In this document: in pieces, positions 1 to 9,263 of the stretch
How the letters are laid out: every line of letters begins with the position of its first letter
How positions within the stretch are numbered: position 1 is the stretch's first letter
Assembly (NCBI RefSeq): GCF_002266465.3
Contig: NZ_CP029427.2
Coordinates: forward strand, 1,614,501 to 1,678,500
Source of the DNA: Bradyrhizobium symbiodeficiens
GTDB taxonomy: Bacteria > Pseudomonadota > Alphaproteobacteria > Rhizobiales > Xanthobacteraceae
Direction: 5' to 3'
Length of the DNA stretch: 64,000 nucleotides
Translations under genes and position numbers: made by a program
The notes under the pieces: generated by a model
Database searches by the model: none
What the model was told of the DNA's origin: nothing
Seen by the model: only the letters and a program-made list of their open reading frames with translations

Positions 1-143
1 TCATCGCTGGATAGTCTAACATCCGGACGCGGAGAGATCGAGAGCGCTGAAGGCTGCCGGACTGCGTTTGGCGTCCTCCAGTCATCGATTGACGAGGAAG
101 GCGCGCTCGTCCATGAAAAGTCGCGCGCAGCCGGCGACGGACG

Positions 144-329
144 CTAGCTCTTCTTGGATGCCTTGGATTTCAGCGACAGGCCAAGGCGCAAGGCCATGCG
201 CTTGACCGCATCGGGCGAGCGCCCGAGAGCTTTCGCTGCCTCTTCCAGCGAAGCCGAAGACTTGGCCAGCTCCATCAGCCGGCGGTCTTCCTTGAACGAC
301 CAGGGCCTGCGCGCCATAACCGGAATCAT
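144..329 (-). CDS. small SANT/Myb-like helix-turn-helix protein
   Basis: A 61-residue basic protein. An RPWSFKEDRRLMELA segment (about residues 7-21) followed by SLEEAAKALGRSPDAVKRMALRLGL resembles the helices of a SANT/Myb or GcrA-like DNA-binding fold: acidic and aromatic residues at the start, then a recognition-helix-like GRSPDAV motif. The likely role is small DNA-binding or regulatory protein; the target is unknown. An ATG at 317 (MARRPWS) is an alternative start, because a GAGAGG stretch lies at good distance from it but directly abuts the first ATG. No operon partner is visible. Confidence 0.6.
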   Translation of the reverse strand: MIPVMARRPWSFKEDRRLMELAKSSASLEEAAKALGRSPDAVKRMALRLGLSLKSKASKKS

Positions 330-1044
330 CCTCTCGTCGACACGACGGCAAAGCCGCCAAGCGGACCCACGTTTCGCTCGACGGCTTTGCTTGGGTGGGG
401 CCGGGCCTGGGGGAGCCCGGTGAGGAGATGGATATGCGATCTCTCGACGTTCGCAACAAACAACGCGGATTAAGCTAACTGCTCAACCTTACCGCGATAA
501 AATCGATGCGAGGCGCTCCGTAGTACCACGGGGATTCGCTAGCCCAGTCCGATGCGTGCGCTCCCATGGCCGCGACCGAGCATGTTCGATGCCACGTCCG
601 GTCGTCGCAGAACCGGCGCGCGGCCGCGCAATCCAGGCGTGCGACAGCGGCTTCTCCGCGATGGACCATGCGCGTCCGGTCGCATCGAGTTTTGACCACG
701 CATATTGCTCGGAGTGTTGACGGAATATCCGAACATCCCGGCCGGGAGCCGTCTGCGGTGGCCTCGTTCGGTATCTCCGGCTGTCTGTCGCCGCAAGAGA
801 TGTTGTCGCCGAGCAGCGACTGCTGATGCGGGGCGCGGCGCGAATTCGGAGATCAACTTGAGTTGAATCGCGGCGCGGCTTGATCGCAGAGACTTCGACC
901 GGGAATGGGATCCAATGCAATGCGTGCGTGCACCGTCTATTCCGACGAGCAGCGTTGCGCGTCTCTGAGACAACGCGTCACGAGATCGTCGAATTTGTTC
1001 GGCTATGGTTGCGCATACGGCCACGAACAAATCAGAAGACCGAG
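330..1044. other. gene-poor stretch
   Basis: Several overlapping open frames exist on both strands (for example 489-920 and 539-1069 minus), but their translations are rich in Arg, Ser and Cys without any motif, and none has a convincing ribosome binding site. I see no RNA gene, repeat or mobile element here. Confidence 0.4.
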
Positions 1045-1200
1045 ATGCTTCACAAGGCGCGAGCGGCACTTCCTTTCACGAAGATCAGAGAGCGGGCAGT
1101 CGAGGGCGCCTTTTTCAGCATTGCGCTAATCGCGATGGCGGGCTGGATGTATTTCATCACGGTGTTGCTAGTGAGATTGTTCCTCTGGTTCTTCGGTTGA
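1045..1200 (+). CDS. small single-span membrane protein
   Basis: A 51-residue frame beginning MLHKARAALPFTKIRERA and ending in one long hydrophobic segment (about residues 22-50, FFSIALIAMAGWMYF onward), with basic residues before it. This is a plausible cytoplasm-in membrane anchor. The frame is open further upstream, but those codons look non-coding. An AGAAGACCGAG stretch before the ATG is a weak ribosome binding site. Function unknown; short hydrophobic frames can arise by chance. Confidence 0.35.
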   Translation: MLHKARAALPFTKIRERAVEGAFFSIALIAMAGWMYFITVLLVRLFLWFFG

Positions 1201-1468
1201 AGCGCGTGCCGGCTCATTCGCGGGCATGGTGCTGCCCAAAAAATCCTTGGCATGACGAGAAAATCAGCGGCGTTCATCATGATCTCGACACAACTCGAAG
1301 ATGAAACTTTCTCGGCATGAGTCAAGGCGCTCGGTCAGTGGAGCGAACTCCGAATGATGCTGGTTGCGATCCTGATTTCGCTCTTCGCCTCTGCGTGCAT
1401 GTTTATGATTTGCAACCGGAGTGTTGGCGTTCCGTTGCGGCGAGAATGACGGTAAAGGGGCGCGGATC

Positions 1469-1855
1469 ATGACGAGGCTGCAGGTAGACACCATGACGAG
1501 CCCGACGAACAACGCGCCGCGACGGTATTTCGTCGATGGGGGAGGCCGCCGCGTCCTGATCGGCCTCACGCCCGAGGAGACGTTCGAATTCGAGCGCCTC
1601 GATAGTGAGGTGTCCGACCAGGGGCAGGCTGCCACCCACAGCCGCGATGTGTGGCCGAATGCCGCCGAGCGGCGTCGGCAGGAGCTTTATGAGAAGCACG
1701 AGGGCGCCTGGAAGTCCTGGATGGCGCAAAGCCGCACCGGGCGGCGCGAAAAAATTCAACCTTTATTAACCATCCCGGGCCCATTTTCCGGTCTGGCGCC
1801 TCGAACCGGAAAACGCACGCATGTTTCAGCTCTTCCTGCGGGCCCGCACCCATAA
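1469..1855 (+). CDS. hypothetical protein
   Basis: A 128-residue soluble protein with no family I recognise. The middle section (YFVDGGGRRVLIGLTPEETFEFERLD) looks like a real folded segment, followed by a charged helical stretch rich in Glu, Arg and Lys. The start at 1469 has GGGG about eight bases upstream; a further ATG lies at 1493. The 3' end overlaps the next gene by 35 bases in another frame, so the last 20 or so residues may be poorly constrained. Likely translated with the following gene. Confidence 0.5.
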   Translation: MTRLQVDTMTSPTNNAPRRYFVDGGGRRVLIGLTPEETFEFERLDSEVSDQGQAATHSRDVWPNAAERRRQELYEKHEGAWKSWMAQSRTGRREKIQPLLTIPGPFSGLAPRTGKRTHVSALPAGPHP

Positions 1856-2243
1856 TTTCCTGAAGGACCGATTCGGGGGAGAACAGACGTTCCGCGCCCG
1901 CTCGCCCGAGCGCGACGCTGAAACCGATCGCACGCGCATGGAAGCCATCATGATCGCGATCGACGACGCCCTGCATGCGGCTGAGCGCGAGCAGTCGGGC
2001 TTGAACCGCCGGGTCGAGGACGTGCTGGCGCGTGCGGCCGTGACTTTCGGCAACGGCGACGACGAATATCTGGAGCGCGAGGCGCTCGATAATCACCACC
2101 AGGATCTGTTCGACAAGGAAATCCTGAACGGCCAGCGCCGGCTCAAGGAGCTCGGCGCCTCGATCGCGCATTTCAAGTTCCTGAAGGCGGCGATGCTGAG
2201 TCGCTTCCCGGAATTCCGGCCTCCGGCAAGCTCCGCCAACTAA
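1821..2243 (+). CDS. hypothetical charged helical protein
   Basis: A 140-residue, largely helical protein with no signal peptide or membrane segment. It carries many Glu/Arg pairs and a long central helix-forming stretch (RTRMEAIMIAIDDALHAAER, then LEREALDNHHQDLFDKEIL). No domain recognised. Composition and codon use fit a genuine gene. It overlaps the end of the preceding frame, suggesting co-transcription. An internal ATG (MEAIM) could be an alternative start, as the SD before 1821 is weak. Confidence 0.5.
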   Translation: MFQLFLRARTHNFLKDRFGGEQTFRARSPERDAETDRTRMEAIMIAIDDALHAAEREQSGLNRRVEDVLARAAVTFGNGDDEYLEREALDNHHQDLFDKEILNGQRRLKELGASIAHFKFLKAAMLSRFPEFRPPASSAN

Positions 2244-2276
2244 GAGGTCGGAGCGGCGCGCGACCGCAGCGGCTAG

Positions 2277-3011
2277 CTAGATCGCCAGCATGCTGTTGCC
2301 CTGAATGGACAGCAGCGTCAGGTTTCCCGTGGCATAGGCCCCGGTGTCGATGTTGGCGCGATTTTCCAGCAACTCGGCCTGCCGAACCGGTGTATGGCCG
2401 TGCACAACGTATTTGCCAAAGCGCCGCTTGCTCTGGAGAAACTCCTCCCTGATCCACAACAGGTCCTGCTCGCGCTGTTCGGAGAGCGGAATTCCCGGAC
2501 GCACCCCCGCATGGACGAAGAAGAAGTCCCCGCATGTGAAGGTCGGTCGCAACTGGCGCAGGAACGCGATGTGCTCTGGAGGCATCGCGGATGAGAGCTC
2601 GCGGATTAGTTCCGACAACTCCTCCTTGCCGAGACCGGGCGCGGCTGACACGCCGTACGACATCAGGGTCTGGAGCCCACCGAACTGAAACCATTCGGTG
2701 GCACGGGAGGGATCTTCCAGCACCGAGGTCAAATAAGCCTCGTGATTGCCCTTGAGAAAGACCGTATTGCATCGGCGGCTACGATCGATCAGGAGATCCA
2801 GGGTTCGACGCGAATCAGGTCCGCGATCGATGTAGTCGCCGAGAAAGACCTCGACCGCACGATAGGGCCGGCTGTTCGCCATGTCGGCATCGATGACAGC
2901 GAACATCTGCTCGAGCAGATGCGCACAGCCGTGGATGTCGCTCATCGCGTAGATGCGCACGCCGTTCGGTAGCTTCGGCCGGGGCGAATTTGGGGGCGCG
3001 ATCGTTGGCAT
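2277..3011 (-). CDS. calcineurin-like serine/threonine-type phosphatase
   Basis: Metal-dependent phosphoesterase of the PPP/ApaH type. Visible signature blocks in order: MSDIHGC (metal-binding Asp and His), GDYIDRGPDS, KGNHE, FVHAGV and VVHGHTPV, which are the residues that hold two metal ions and the catalytic His. At about 244 residues it is the usual length for bacterial PrpA/PrpE-like enzymes. Substrate could be phosphoproteins or Ap4A; the sequence does not decide. The ATG at 3011 has AAAGAG nine bases upstream and is preferred to the TTG at 3020. Cytoplasmic, apparently monocistronic. Confidence 0.88.
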   Translation of the reverse strand: MPTIAPPNSPRPKLPNGVRIYAMSDIHGCAHLLEQMFAVIDADMANSRPYRAVEVFLGDYIDRGPDSRRTLDLLIDRSRRCNTVFLKGNHEAYLTSVLEDPSRATEWFQFGGLQTLMSYGVSAAPGLGKEELSELIRELSSAMPPEHIAFLRQLRPTFTCGDFFFVHAGVRPGIPLSEQREQDLLWIREEFLQSKRRFGKYVVHGHTPVRQAELLENRANIDTGAYATGNLTLLSIQGNSMLAI

Positions 3012-3126
3012 GGGGTCCAACTCTTTCAGAGAACTTCGCCCGTGATGTCAATATGCTATCGGCGAAATCGAGGCGGCATGAGTCGCTTTTTTCCACACCC
3101 CGGCTGGCAAACGCTCATCTGCACGA

Positions 3127-3144
3127 CCGGCCGGTCTCGGCCGG
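3127..3144 (-). terminator. GC-rich hairpin downstream of the 3180 gene
   Basis: CCGGCC and GGCCGG arms separated by six bases lie between the stop of the small membrane gene at 3180 and the start of the phosphatase gene at 3011. There is no clear T-run, so this is only a possible terminator or attenuator for the minus-strand gene. Confidence 0.3.
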
Positions 3145-3179
3145 CTCGCGAATCACCGGTTTCTACGCGTGCCGTCCGG

Positions 3180-3458
3180 TTAACCGAAGCTTTCGCCGTC
3201 GAATGATGGCGCGTCCTTGCCGCGATAAGCCGATGCGCGCGCACTGACCAGAACCGCGCCGCAGAAATAGCCGAGTTGAAGCACCGACGCAAAGACGATG
3301 AGCGTGACAACGATGTGAGCTGGCATCTGCCCTTGCCATGCAGAGCCAACGCCGAGGATCGCGGCGCCGAGAACGATGACAGGCGGCAGGATGAAGATCC
3401 GGAATCGCCCTCCCAGCAAAGATCCGATCAGCAGACTGAAAATGGCAACCGTACTCAC
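3180..3458 (-). CDS. small three-helix membrane protein
   Basis: A 92-residue protein made almost entirely of three hydrophobic segments (TVAIFSLLIGSLLGG; IFILPPVIVLGAAILGVG; HIVVTLIVFASVLQLGYFCGAVLV) with a short polar tail. I choose the GTG at 3458 because AAGGAG lies seven bases upstream; the frame is open to 3482. No family recognised. It sits upstream of, and divergent from, the EPS priming transferase, so a role in envelope biology is possible but only inferred. Confidence 0.6.
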   Translation of the reverse strand: MSTVAIFSLLIGSLLGGRFRIFILPPVIVLGAAILGVGSAWQGQMPAHIVVTLIVFASVLQLGYFCGAVLVSARASAYRGKDAPSFDGESFG

Positions 3459-3610
3459 GACACAACTCCTTGAATTGGTCACGAGTGTTAACGGCGGCGG
3501 CCTAATACCGGCTTAAGCAGTATGGTTGAACAGTCGTTCAAATGCGCGCGAAAATGTTGTGCGAAAACGACGCTACTTTGGGGCGAAACGCGGTGTGGTG
3601 CCCGCATAGT

Positions 3611-3626
3611 TGTCACATGTGTGACA
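3611..3626. promoter_or_regulatory. inverted repeat upstream of the EPS priming transferase
   Basis: TGTCACA-TG-TGTGACA, seven-base arms of a perfect inverted repeat, about 180 bases before the start at 3805 in an AT-richer 322-base intergenic region. The arms resemble half-sites of CRP/FNR-family regulators (TGTGA/TCACA), though the spacing is shorter than the CRP consensus. The size and position suit an operator for the EPS locus. Regulator unknown. Confidence 0.35.
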
Positions 3627-3804
3627 GTTGTTTGCGCATTCACTTGCTGCGAAGCTGCGTTGCATGAAAATCGATTTGATTTTTTCGCTGCACTGCCGCA
3701 ATGTCGCTTTGTTTAGTTAAGATATACTTCGGCGCACGTCGCGAAATTAGATCGATTTGTTCGCAGTTCAGATTGCGAAGGTGTGACGAGGCAGCGAGGT
3801 TCGG

Positions 3805-5229
3805 ATGGCTGTAGCAACTTACGGTTCGGAAAATTACTATTCGACAATATCGAACCGGCGCGGTGCCCTTCAACGGCCTCTCCAGATCGCCTTGATCGCC
3901 GGAGACTTCGTTGCGGTTCTGCTCAGCTATTTCGCGGCGAGCGGTCTGTATCGCTTGCTCGTGACCGAGCAGGATTCCTCCGTCGGAGCAGGCCTCGTCG
4001 TAGGCGCAGTTTTCGTGACGATCGCGTATTTCCAGGGCGTTTACGATCACCATCGCCTGCTGAGCACGGTCTGGCAGCTGCGCAAGGTGCTGGCGGTCTG
4101 GCTGATCTCGCTGACGATCCTCGCGGTCGAGGCTTTTCTGCTCAAATCATCGGCGGATCTGTCGCGCGGAACCACGCTGCTTTTTGCCGCGACCGGTGGC
4201 GTCGCGCTGGGCGGGCTGCGCGTGGTGTGGCGCATGGCCCTGACTTCGAGCTATGCGAAGGGCCGGCTGGTCGACCGCAAGGTCGTTCTGCTCAGCCTCA
4301 AGCCGCTAGATTTCACCTCCACTCGCTTCAAGGACTTGCGCAAGCACGGCTTCAACGTCGTCCGGCATTTCGTGCTCGAACCGTCCGAAGGGGGCGCCAA
4401 TTGGGATCGCGAGATCCGCGACATCGCCCGCCAGGCGCGGGCAGCTAACGTGGAAGAATACCTTCTGGTGATCGACTGGGACGAAATGCCCCTTCTCCAG
4501 AAGTTGAGCCAGCAACTGCGCGTGGTTCCTCAGCCGATTCGGCTGTTGCCGGACTTCCCGATTGCCGATCTGGTCTCGCGTCCGTTCCAGCCTGTCAGCG
4601 GCACGGTTGCGATCGAGATCCAGCGCGCACCGTTGAATGTATTCGAGCGGGCGCAGAAGCGTTGCCTCGACATTGGTCTGGCTTCGTTCTCGCTCCTGTT
4701 GCTGGCGCCGCTGCTGCTGACGGCCGCGATCATGATCAAGCTCGATTCCATGGGCAAGGTGATTTTCAAGCAGTCCCGGCGCGGCTTCAACGGCAAGCAG
4801 TTCGAGATCTGGAAATTCCGCTCCATGACGGTGGCGGAGAATGGTCACACCGTCACGCAGGCAACGAAGAGCGACGCGCGGGTCACGCGCGTCGGCCGCG
4901 TGCTGCGGCGGACCAGCATCGACGAGCTGCCACAGCTCTGGAATGTGCTTCGCGGCGAGATGTCGTTGGTCGGGCCGCGCCCGCATGCGCTGGCGCATGA
5001 CAACTATTACGACCAGCTCATCAGCAATTACGTGTACCGTCATCACATGAAGCCGGGCCTGACCGGCTGGGCCCAGGTCAACGGCCTCCGCGGCGAAACG
5101 CCGACCATCGACCTGATGGAAAAGCGGGTCGAATATGATGTCTGGTACGTCAGCAACTGGAGCATCTGGCTCGATATAAGGATCATCCTGAAGACCGCGC
5201 TGGCGCTGATCCATCAGGAAGCCTACTGA
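3805..5229 (+). CDS. polyprenyl-phosphate sugar-1-phosphate transferase (EPS priming enzyme, WbaP/ExoY type)
   Basis: Transfers a sugar-1-phosphate (glucose or galactose in known members) from UDP-sugar to undecaprenyl phosphate, the first step of lipid-linked repeat-unit assembly at the inner membrane. The 474 residues start with several membrane segments (about 30-135), then a nucleotide-binding-like middle domain, and end in the bacterial sugar transferase domain (about 275-474). That domain has [14 protein letters not shown], the DE motif in [13 protein letters not shown] near residue 372, LVGPRPH, and [18 protein letters not shown] lies six bases before the ATG. It opens the EPS region after a 322-base regulatory gap. 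Sugar specificity cannot be read from the sequence. Confidence 0.92.
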   Translation: MAVATYGSENYYSTISNRRGALQRPLQIALIAGDFVAVLLSYFAASGLYRLLVTEQDSSVGAGLVVGAVFVTIAYFQGVYDHHRLLSTVWQLRKVLAVWLISLTILAVEAFLLKSSADLSRGTTLLFAATGGVALGGLRVVWRMALTSSYAKGRLVDRKVVLLSLKPLDFTSTRFKDLRKHGFNVVRHFVLEPSEGGANWDREIRDIARQARAANVEEYLLVIDWDEMPLLQKLSQQLRVVPQPIRLLPDFPIADLVSRPFQPVSGTVAIEIQRAPLNVFERAQKRCLDIGLASFSLLLLAPLLLTAAIMIKLDSMGKVIFKQSRRGFNGKQFEIWKFRSMTVAENGHTVTQATKSDARVTRVGRVLRRTSIDELPQLWNVLRGEMSLVGPRPHALAHDNYYDQLISNYVYRHHMKPGLTGWAQVNGLRGETPTIDLMEKRVEYDVWYVSNWSIWLDIRIILKTALALIHQEAY

Positions 5230-5315
5230 GCTCCGCCTCAATTGCCCCCCCCGTGCGTTGCTGTTCCACTGACAAGGGCGCGCTGAATTTGTCTCTTTGC
5301 GGGGCTGAGATCCCG

Positions 5316-6113
5316 CTAATCCCTCAAATATGCGGGGCGTTCGTCCGACGGGTAGCAGCGATGGCGGAGCTGCAGGCCCTTGCCCGTGACGTACCGCCGA
5401 AATAGCTCTCGGTCGGTTTCCGGCGCGCTACACGTACGGTCGAGAAGATCGGCACGCGCGCTTGTCGCAGCGGCCTGATAAAGGGCGGCCGCGCTCGGGA
5501 ACAGGCGCGCTGCAAAGATATCCGTGAAGTCCTGAACCGCATTTTTCTTCAGCTCCGGCGACAGCGCGCCGTAGACGCGAAGAGCCATCGGTGCACGGAT
5601 GAGCTGGAGCCAGGCTTCGTGAGGTGCGAACCCGTAGGAGAGACCCAGAAGAGCCGCCGTTCGCGGCCCAAAGCCTTCCCGACGTATTGCCGACCAGTAG
5701 CTGCCAAGCCAGCCAAGCCCTTCAGAGGGCGCGCAGAGCAGCAACGCACGGCTAGAGGAAGCAAGGGCTTCAGTATCGGCGTCAGCCTGCTTCAGGTCGT
5801 CGCTGCGCGCAGACTCATCGGCGATGGCAAGTTGCAGCAACAGAAGCTCCCGCAACGTCTTGACCCCGCACTGCCGCCTGGCAGCAGACAGGTTCTCCGC
5901 CACGATCTGCCTTAGCTGGTCCGTGTCGTACTGCTCACCGCGCGAAATCCGACCGGCCACCTGTGGGATCGCCGGAGACGTCAAATTGGGCGCAGCGTAT
6001 GCGACCCACACCAATGCACAGACCGCAAGAGTGACGTTTGAACCGAGCAGGACCCGGCGGTAAGTTCGACCCGAATGCCGGCGCGCAACCGGCGCGCTAG
6101 GCTCCTTCGACAT
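5316..6113 (-). CDS. membrane-anchored hypothetical protein of the EPS locus
   Basis: A 265-residue protein with a short basic N-terminus, one membrane segment (about 21-40, LLGSNVTLAVCALVWVAYAA), and a helical, probably periplasmic remainder. Four cysteines (in RRQCG, LLLCA, DRTCS and HRCYP) could form disulfides. No family recognised. Its start overlaps the end of the Wzc-like gene by 17 bases, so the two are co-translated. This placement suggests an accessory to polymerisation or export, by inference only. Confidence 0.6.
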   Translation of the reverse strand: MSKEPSAPVARRHSGRTYRRVLLGSNVTLAVCALVWVAYAAPNLTSPAIPQVAGRISRGEQYDTDQLRQIVAENLSAARRQCGVKTLRELLLLQLAIADESARSDDLKQADADTEALASSSRALLLCAPSEGLGWLGSYWSAIRREGFGPRTAALLGLSYGFAPHEAWLQLIRAPMALRVYGALSPELKKNAVQDFTDIFAARLFPSAAALYQAAATSARADLLDRTCSAPETDRELFRRYVTGKGLQLRHRCYPSDERPAYLRD

Positions 6114-8328
6114 AATAGCTGCCGTAGTGCGAGCCCTTATACGCCTCGATCCGCTTCAGCATCTTCGGATTGGCGCGGTTGAGCACGGCACCCAGCACCT
6201 TCTTCTGGATGCCTTCGGAGCTTGCCATGGACTCCTGCAGCGCGTTGCGACTGGTGCGCCCCCACTCGATCACGTAGACCATCGCATCGACGAGGTGGCT
6301 GACGGCCTTGGCGTCCGACACCGGCATCACCGGCGCCAGGTCGATGATGATGTATTCGTATTCTTCGCGCACCACTGCAAGCAGGTCCGCCATCGACTTT
6401 GAGGCGATCACGTCCGCCGAGTTCACCATTCGCGATGCAACGAAGGAGGGGAGGAAGTCCAGCCCGCTCTCCTTGCTGCGCTGGATATGGTATCCGAACG
6501 AATGAGGATCCTTCAGCGCCTCGACCAAGCCAGACTTGGCGTGAGGCGCGAGCTCGCGCGTGAGCGACCGGGTGTGGAGGTCGCCGTCGATGAGCAGCGT
6601 CCGATGCCCGGTCAGCGCGGTCAGGTGACCGAAATTGGCCGAGACAGTCGTCTTGCCTTCCTTCGGCAGGGACGACAGGATTCCTATCACCTTGACGTCG
6701 CGCTGCAGTCGCGCCACGTCGATCGAAACCTTGATATTTCGCAGCGTCTCGGCAAATCGCGAGAACGGGTGGTCGACGACATAGTTGGAGATCGCTGCAT
6801 CCACTGTCGAGCCGTCCGCCGCCTTAATAAGCTGGCCTGTGGCACGAATATCCGGAAGCACGCCAAGGCACTTCACGCCGAGCAGGTCTTCGACGTCGTT
6901 CGGCGACCTCAGCACGTCGCTCAGCAATTCCCTGGCGAACGCGGCGCCGAAGCCGAAGCACAATCCGCCGAACAGGCCACCGATCAGGGCCAGAACGGTC
7001 TTCGGCGAGCTCTTCTTGTCGGGCTTGACCGCGGTACCGATGATGCGCGCTTCGCTGATCGGGAAGCTCTGGTTTTGCGTCGCGTTCTGCAGCTTCTCGA
7101 GGAAGCTGTTGTAGAGATTGCGATAGGTGTCGGCCGCGCTCTCGAGGTCGCGCAGCTTGACCTGGGCCTGGCTGGTGCTGCCGGCCTGAGAGACGAGACT
7201 GTTGAGATTGTCTTCGAGCGATTTTTCGCGGCTCTTGGCGATCTCGTATTCGCTGCGATACGCGTCAGCGATGCGTCGCACCTCGTCGGCCATCGCCTTG
7301 CGCAACTCGTCCATGCGATTCGCCAGATTAATCGCCGCCTGGTGAGTCTTGCCGTAGCGGGTCGACCAATCGGCATATTGGGCCGCGAGGTCGAGATATT
7401 GCGCCCGCAGACGGGTGATCACGGTGTTGTTGAGGGCGTCGGTCACGGTCGGTTGGACCAGATCCTTGTCGAGCACTCCATTGATGCGGTCCAGGCGAGC
7501 CTTGGCTTCCGCGGTCGATGCGCGGGCCTGCACGAGCTGCGTGTTGACGTCGGTCAGCTGCTGCTCACTCATCAAGCCGCGGCTGGTGCCGACGATGTTG
7601 TTCTGGGCCTTGAAGGTCTGCACCGCGCGGTCGCTTGCGGTCGCCTGTTCGCGCAGCTCGGCGCTGCGTTGCTGGAGCCATTCGCCGGCGCGCTTGGTCG
7701 ATTGGTACTTTGCCTCGAGCGCCCCGACGATATAGGCGTCCGCGACCGCATTGGCGACCAGAGCGGCCTTGTCGGGATTGGAGGAGCGGAACGACACCGA
7801 GAGCACGTAGGTGGTCAGAACCCGTTCCACCTTGAGGTTCTTCTGGATGGTCTCGACCGCCGCGCGCTCGATTCGTTCCTTCGACGGAGGGCCGTCGGAT
7901 CCGGACAGCGACGACATGAGCTTCCCGATGACCAGTGCGACCGCTCCCGGATTGGAGCCGTTGTACTCGGGGTCCTCGATGAGCTTCAGGCGGCGAACGA
8001 TCGAAAGAAGCAGATCGTCGGATTGAAGGATCTCGACCTGGCTGTCGACAAACCCGGTGTCGATCAGGGCATTCGACATGCCGCTGTCCTTGCTGTCCAA
8101 TACCTGGGTTTGGCGGGTGTCCATGAGGATGCGAGCGTTAGCCGTGAACATCGGCGTCGCCACCAGCAGGTAGATGACGACGAGTGCCAGCGCGGCGCCG
8201 ACGATCGAGGCGATCAACGGCCACTGGCGGCGTAGGATGTCGATGACGCGGTCGACGCTGAGAGTCGTGCCGCCGAGCTCGATCGCGTATTTGGCGCGAG
8301 GCTGGAATTGATCGCGAGGCTGAAACAT
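6097..8328 (-). CDS. Wzc-like polysaccharide co-polymerase with BY-kinase domain
   Basis: Controls chain length and export of EPS in the inner membrane and periplasm. The 743 residues begin with a Wzz-type domain: membrane segment near 34-58 (LIASIVGAALALVVIYLLVA), then long periplasmic coiled coils and a second membrane segment near 440-465. A C-terminal bacterial tyrosine kinase follows: Walker A in SSLPKEGKTT near residue 559, Walker A' LLIDGDL, Walker B YIIIDLAP. The tail has a tyrosine cluster (Y730, Y735, Y738, Y739), the expected autophosphorylation site. The A' block reads DGDLHTR where DxDxR is usual, which fits. The ATG at 8328 gives an N-terminus similar to relatives; upstream codons overlap the 8349 gene and look non-coding. 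Operon with the genes on both sides. Confidence 0.92.
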   Translation of the reverse strand: MFQPRDQFQPRAKYAIELGGTTLSVDRVIDILRRQWPLIASIVGAALALVVIYLLVATPMFTANARILMDTRQTQVLDSKDSGMSNALIDTGFVDSQVEILQSDDLLLSIVRRLKLIEDPEYNGSNPGAVALVIGKLMSSLSGSDGPPSKERIERAAVETIQKNLKVERVLTTYVLSVSFRSSNPDKAALVANAVADAYIVGALEAKYQSTKRAGEWLQQRSAELREQATASDRAVQTFKAQNNIVGTSRGLMSEQQLTDVNTQLVQARASTAEAKARLDRINGVLDKDLVQPTVTDALNNTVITRLRAQYLDLAAQYADWSTRYGKTHQAAINLANRMDELRKAMADEVRRIADAYRSEYEIAKSREKSLEDNLNSLVSQAGSTSQAQVKLRDLESAADTYRNLYNSFLEKLQNATQNQSFPISEARIIGTAVKPDKKSSPKTVLALIGGLFGGLCFGFGAAFARELLSDVLRSPNDVEDLLGVKCLGVLPDIRATGQLIKAADGSTVDAAISNYVVDHPFSRFAETLRNIKVSIDVARLQRDVKVIGILSSLPKEGKTTVSANFGHLTALTGHRTLLIDGDLHTRSLTRELAPHAKSGLVEALKDPHSFGYHIQRSKESGLDFLPSFVASRMVNSADVIASKSMADLLAVVREEYEYIIIDLAPVMPVSDAKAVSHLVDAMVYVIEWGRTSRNALQESMASSEGIQKKVLGAVLNRANPKMLKRIEAYKGSHYGSYYVEGA

Positions 8329-8348
8329 CTGCTTGGACGCTCGAATGG

Positions 8349-8927
8349 CTATTCGGGAAGCGGCATGCTTGCGAAGGGGTCGGCAAGTTCGGTCTTGTAT
8401 TCGCCAGACATCATGCTGGCCCCGGGCTTGGGCATGTTGGCTGTCGTTGGCGGCGGAAGCGGTACGTCGTCGGGCACGGACGAATATCCGGCGAGCACCG
8501 CGCTGTCGTGCATCTTCGCGACGAAATCGCTGATCTTCCGTGCGATCTCGGACTTGGTCGCGCGGCAACGGATTTCGGCGCGGTGGAGCGCCGTCCCGAT
8601 AGACGCGCGGTCGGCCTGAGTTGCGGCTTGCGTAAGGCCCTGCACCGACCTGAGGACCGATATGTCGGTGACAAGGTAGCCCTCAAGGCGACCCGATAGC
8701 TTTTCTTTCTCGTTGCGCAGTTGGTTCAGGAGAGAGCTCGGCTCAGATACGAAGGCATCGAGCGCGATTTGCGCCACTCGCTCCGAGCGCTCGACACACT
8801 GCGCGTGCGCGGCGCCGGCGGCTCCGCAAAGTATCGTGACCGACGCGACGATCCCGATGATCCATCTGCGGCCAGCGTCAATCAGCTTCGACTGAGGCAA
8901 GTTATCTTCCATCTCGCTTACGTTCAC
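8349..8927 (-). CDS. secreted two-cysteine protein, paralogue of the 10066 product
   Basis: A 192-residue protein with a signal peptide (hydrophobic core at about 23-42, ending AAHAQ) after a longer than usual N-terminus. The mature part is helical with two cysteines (QCVER and IRCRA) and a proline-rich tail. It matches the product at 10066: FVSEPSSLLNQL against FLTNPAALLDQF, SIGTALHRAEIRC against AIGAGLGTAASVC, and a similar VLAGYSSVPDD end. No named family known to me. It lies 20 bases upstream of the Wzc-like gene on the same strand, so a periplasmic role in EPS polymerisation or export is inferred. Confidence 0.65.
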   Translation of the reverse strand: MNVSEMEDNLPQSKLIDAGRRWIIGIVASVTILCGAAGAAHAQCVERSERVAQIALDAFVSEPSSLLNQLRNEKEKLSGRLEGYLVTDISVLRSVQGLTQAATQADRASIGTALHRAEIRCRATKSEIARKISDFVAKMHDSAVLAGYSSVPDDVPLPPPTTANMPKPGASMMSGEYKTELADPFASMPLPE

Positions 8928-9210
8928 CGACTAACGCTGGAAGGACTTATAAGAACCGCTTGATGTAGATAAAGTATGTCAAATTTTTGTGCGGTGCAAA
9001 AATAGCTCGGAAACGGTGGGGCCTGCCAAGTCATTTTTCACTTAGCTGCAAGGCCTTAGGCGCGAGCCCATACGACCGGCACCCTCTTAGCAGAGCGTCC
9101 AAATCTGCGCCATGTCGCAGTGCCGGGAGATTACAGGATTCTGATCGCGCACCGCCCTCGGATACACCTGATGCCTTGCTCAGGTCATGATGAGAGACCG
9201 AAAACGGTGA
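8928..9210. other. intergenic region upstream of the 8349 operon
   Basis: No coding sequence supported. The AT-rich part near 8940-9010 (with TATAAGAAC and AAAGTATGTCAAATTTTTG stretches) is the likely promoter zone for the minus-strand operon 8349-6097-5316. No operator recognised. Confidence 0.35.
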
Positions 9211-9233
9211 GGGTCCCAATCAGCATGGGACCC
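9211..9233 (-). terminator. hairpin terminator of the peptidase gene
   Basis: Perfect eight-base arms GGGTCCCA and TGGGACCC around a seven-base loop, 31 bases past the stop of the minus-strand peptidase gene. On that strand the hairpin is followed by CGTTTTCGG, a weak T-run, so intrinsic termination is likely but not canonical. Confidence 0.6.
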
Positions 9234-9263
9234 ATCAATCAGCTCGTCTTGAGGTCTTATGCC

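Noticed and set aside
489..1069. Overlapping minus-strand frames near the window start
   Set aside because: No motif, no ribosome binding site, Arg/Ser/Cys-rich composition.
6487..8235. Long plus-strand open frame opposite the Wzc-like gene
   Set aside because: It mirrors the codon pattern of the real gene, has an improbable Arg/Asp/Val-rich composition and no motif; a shadow frame.
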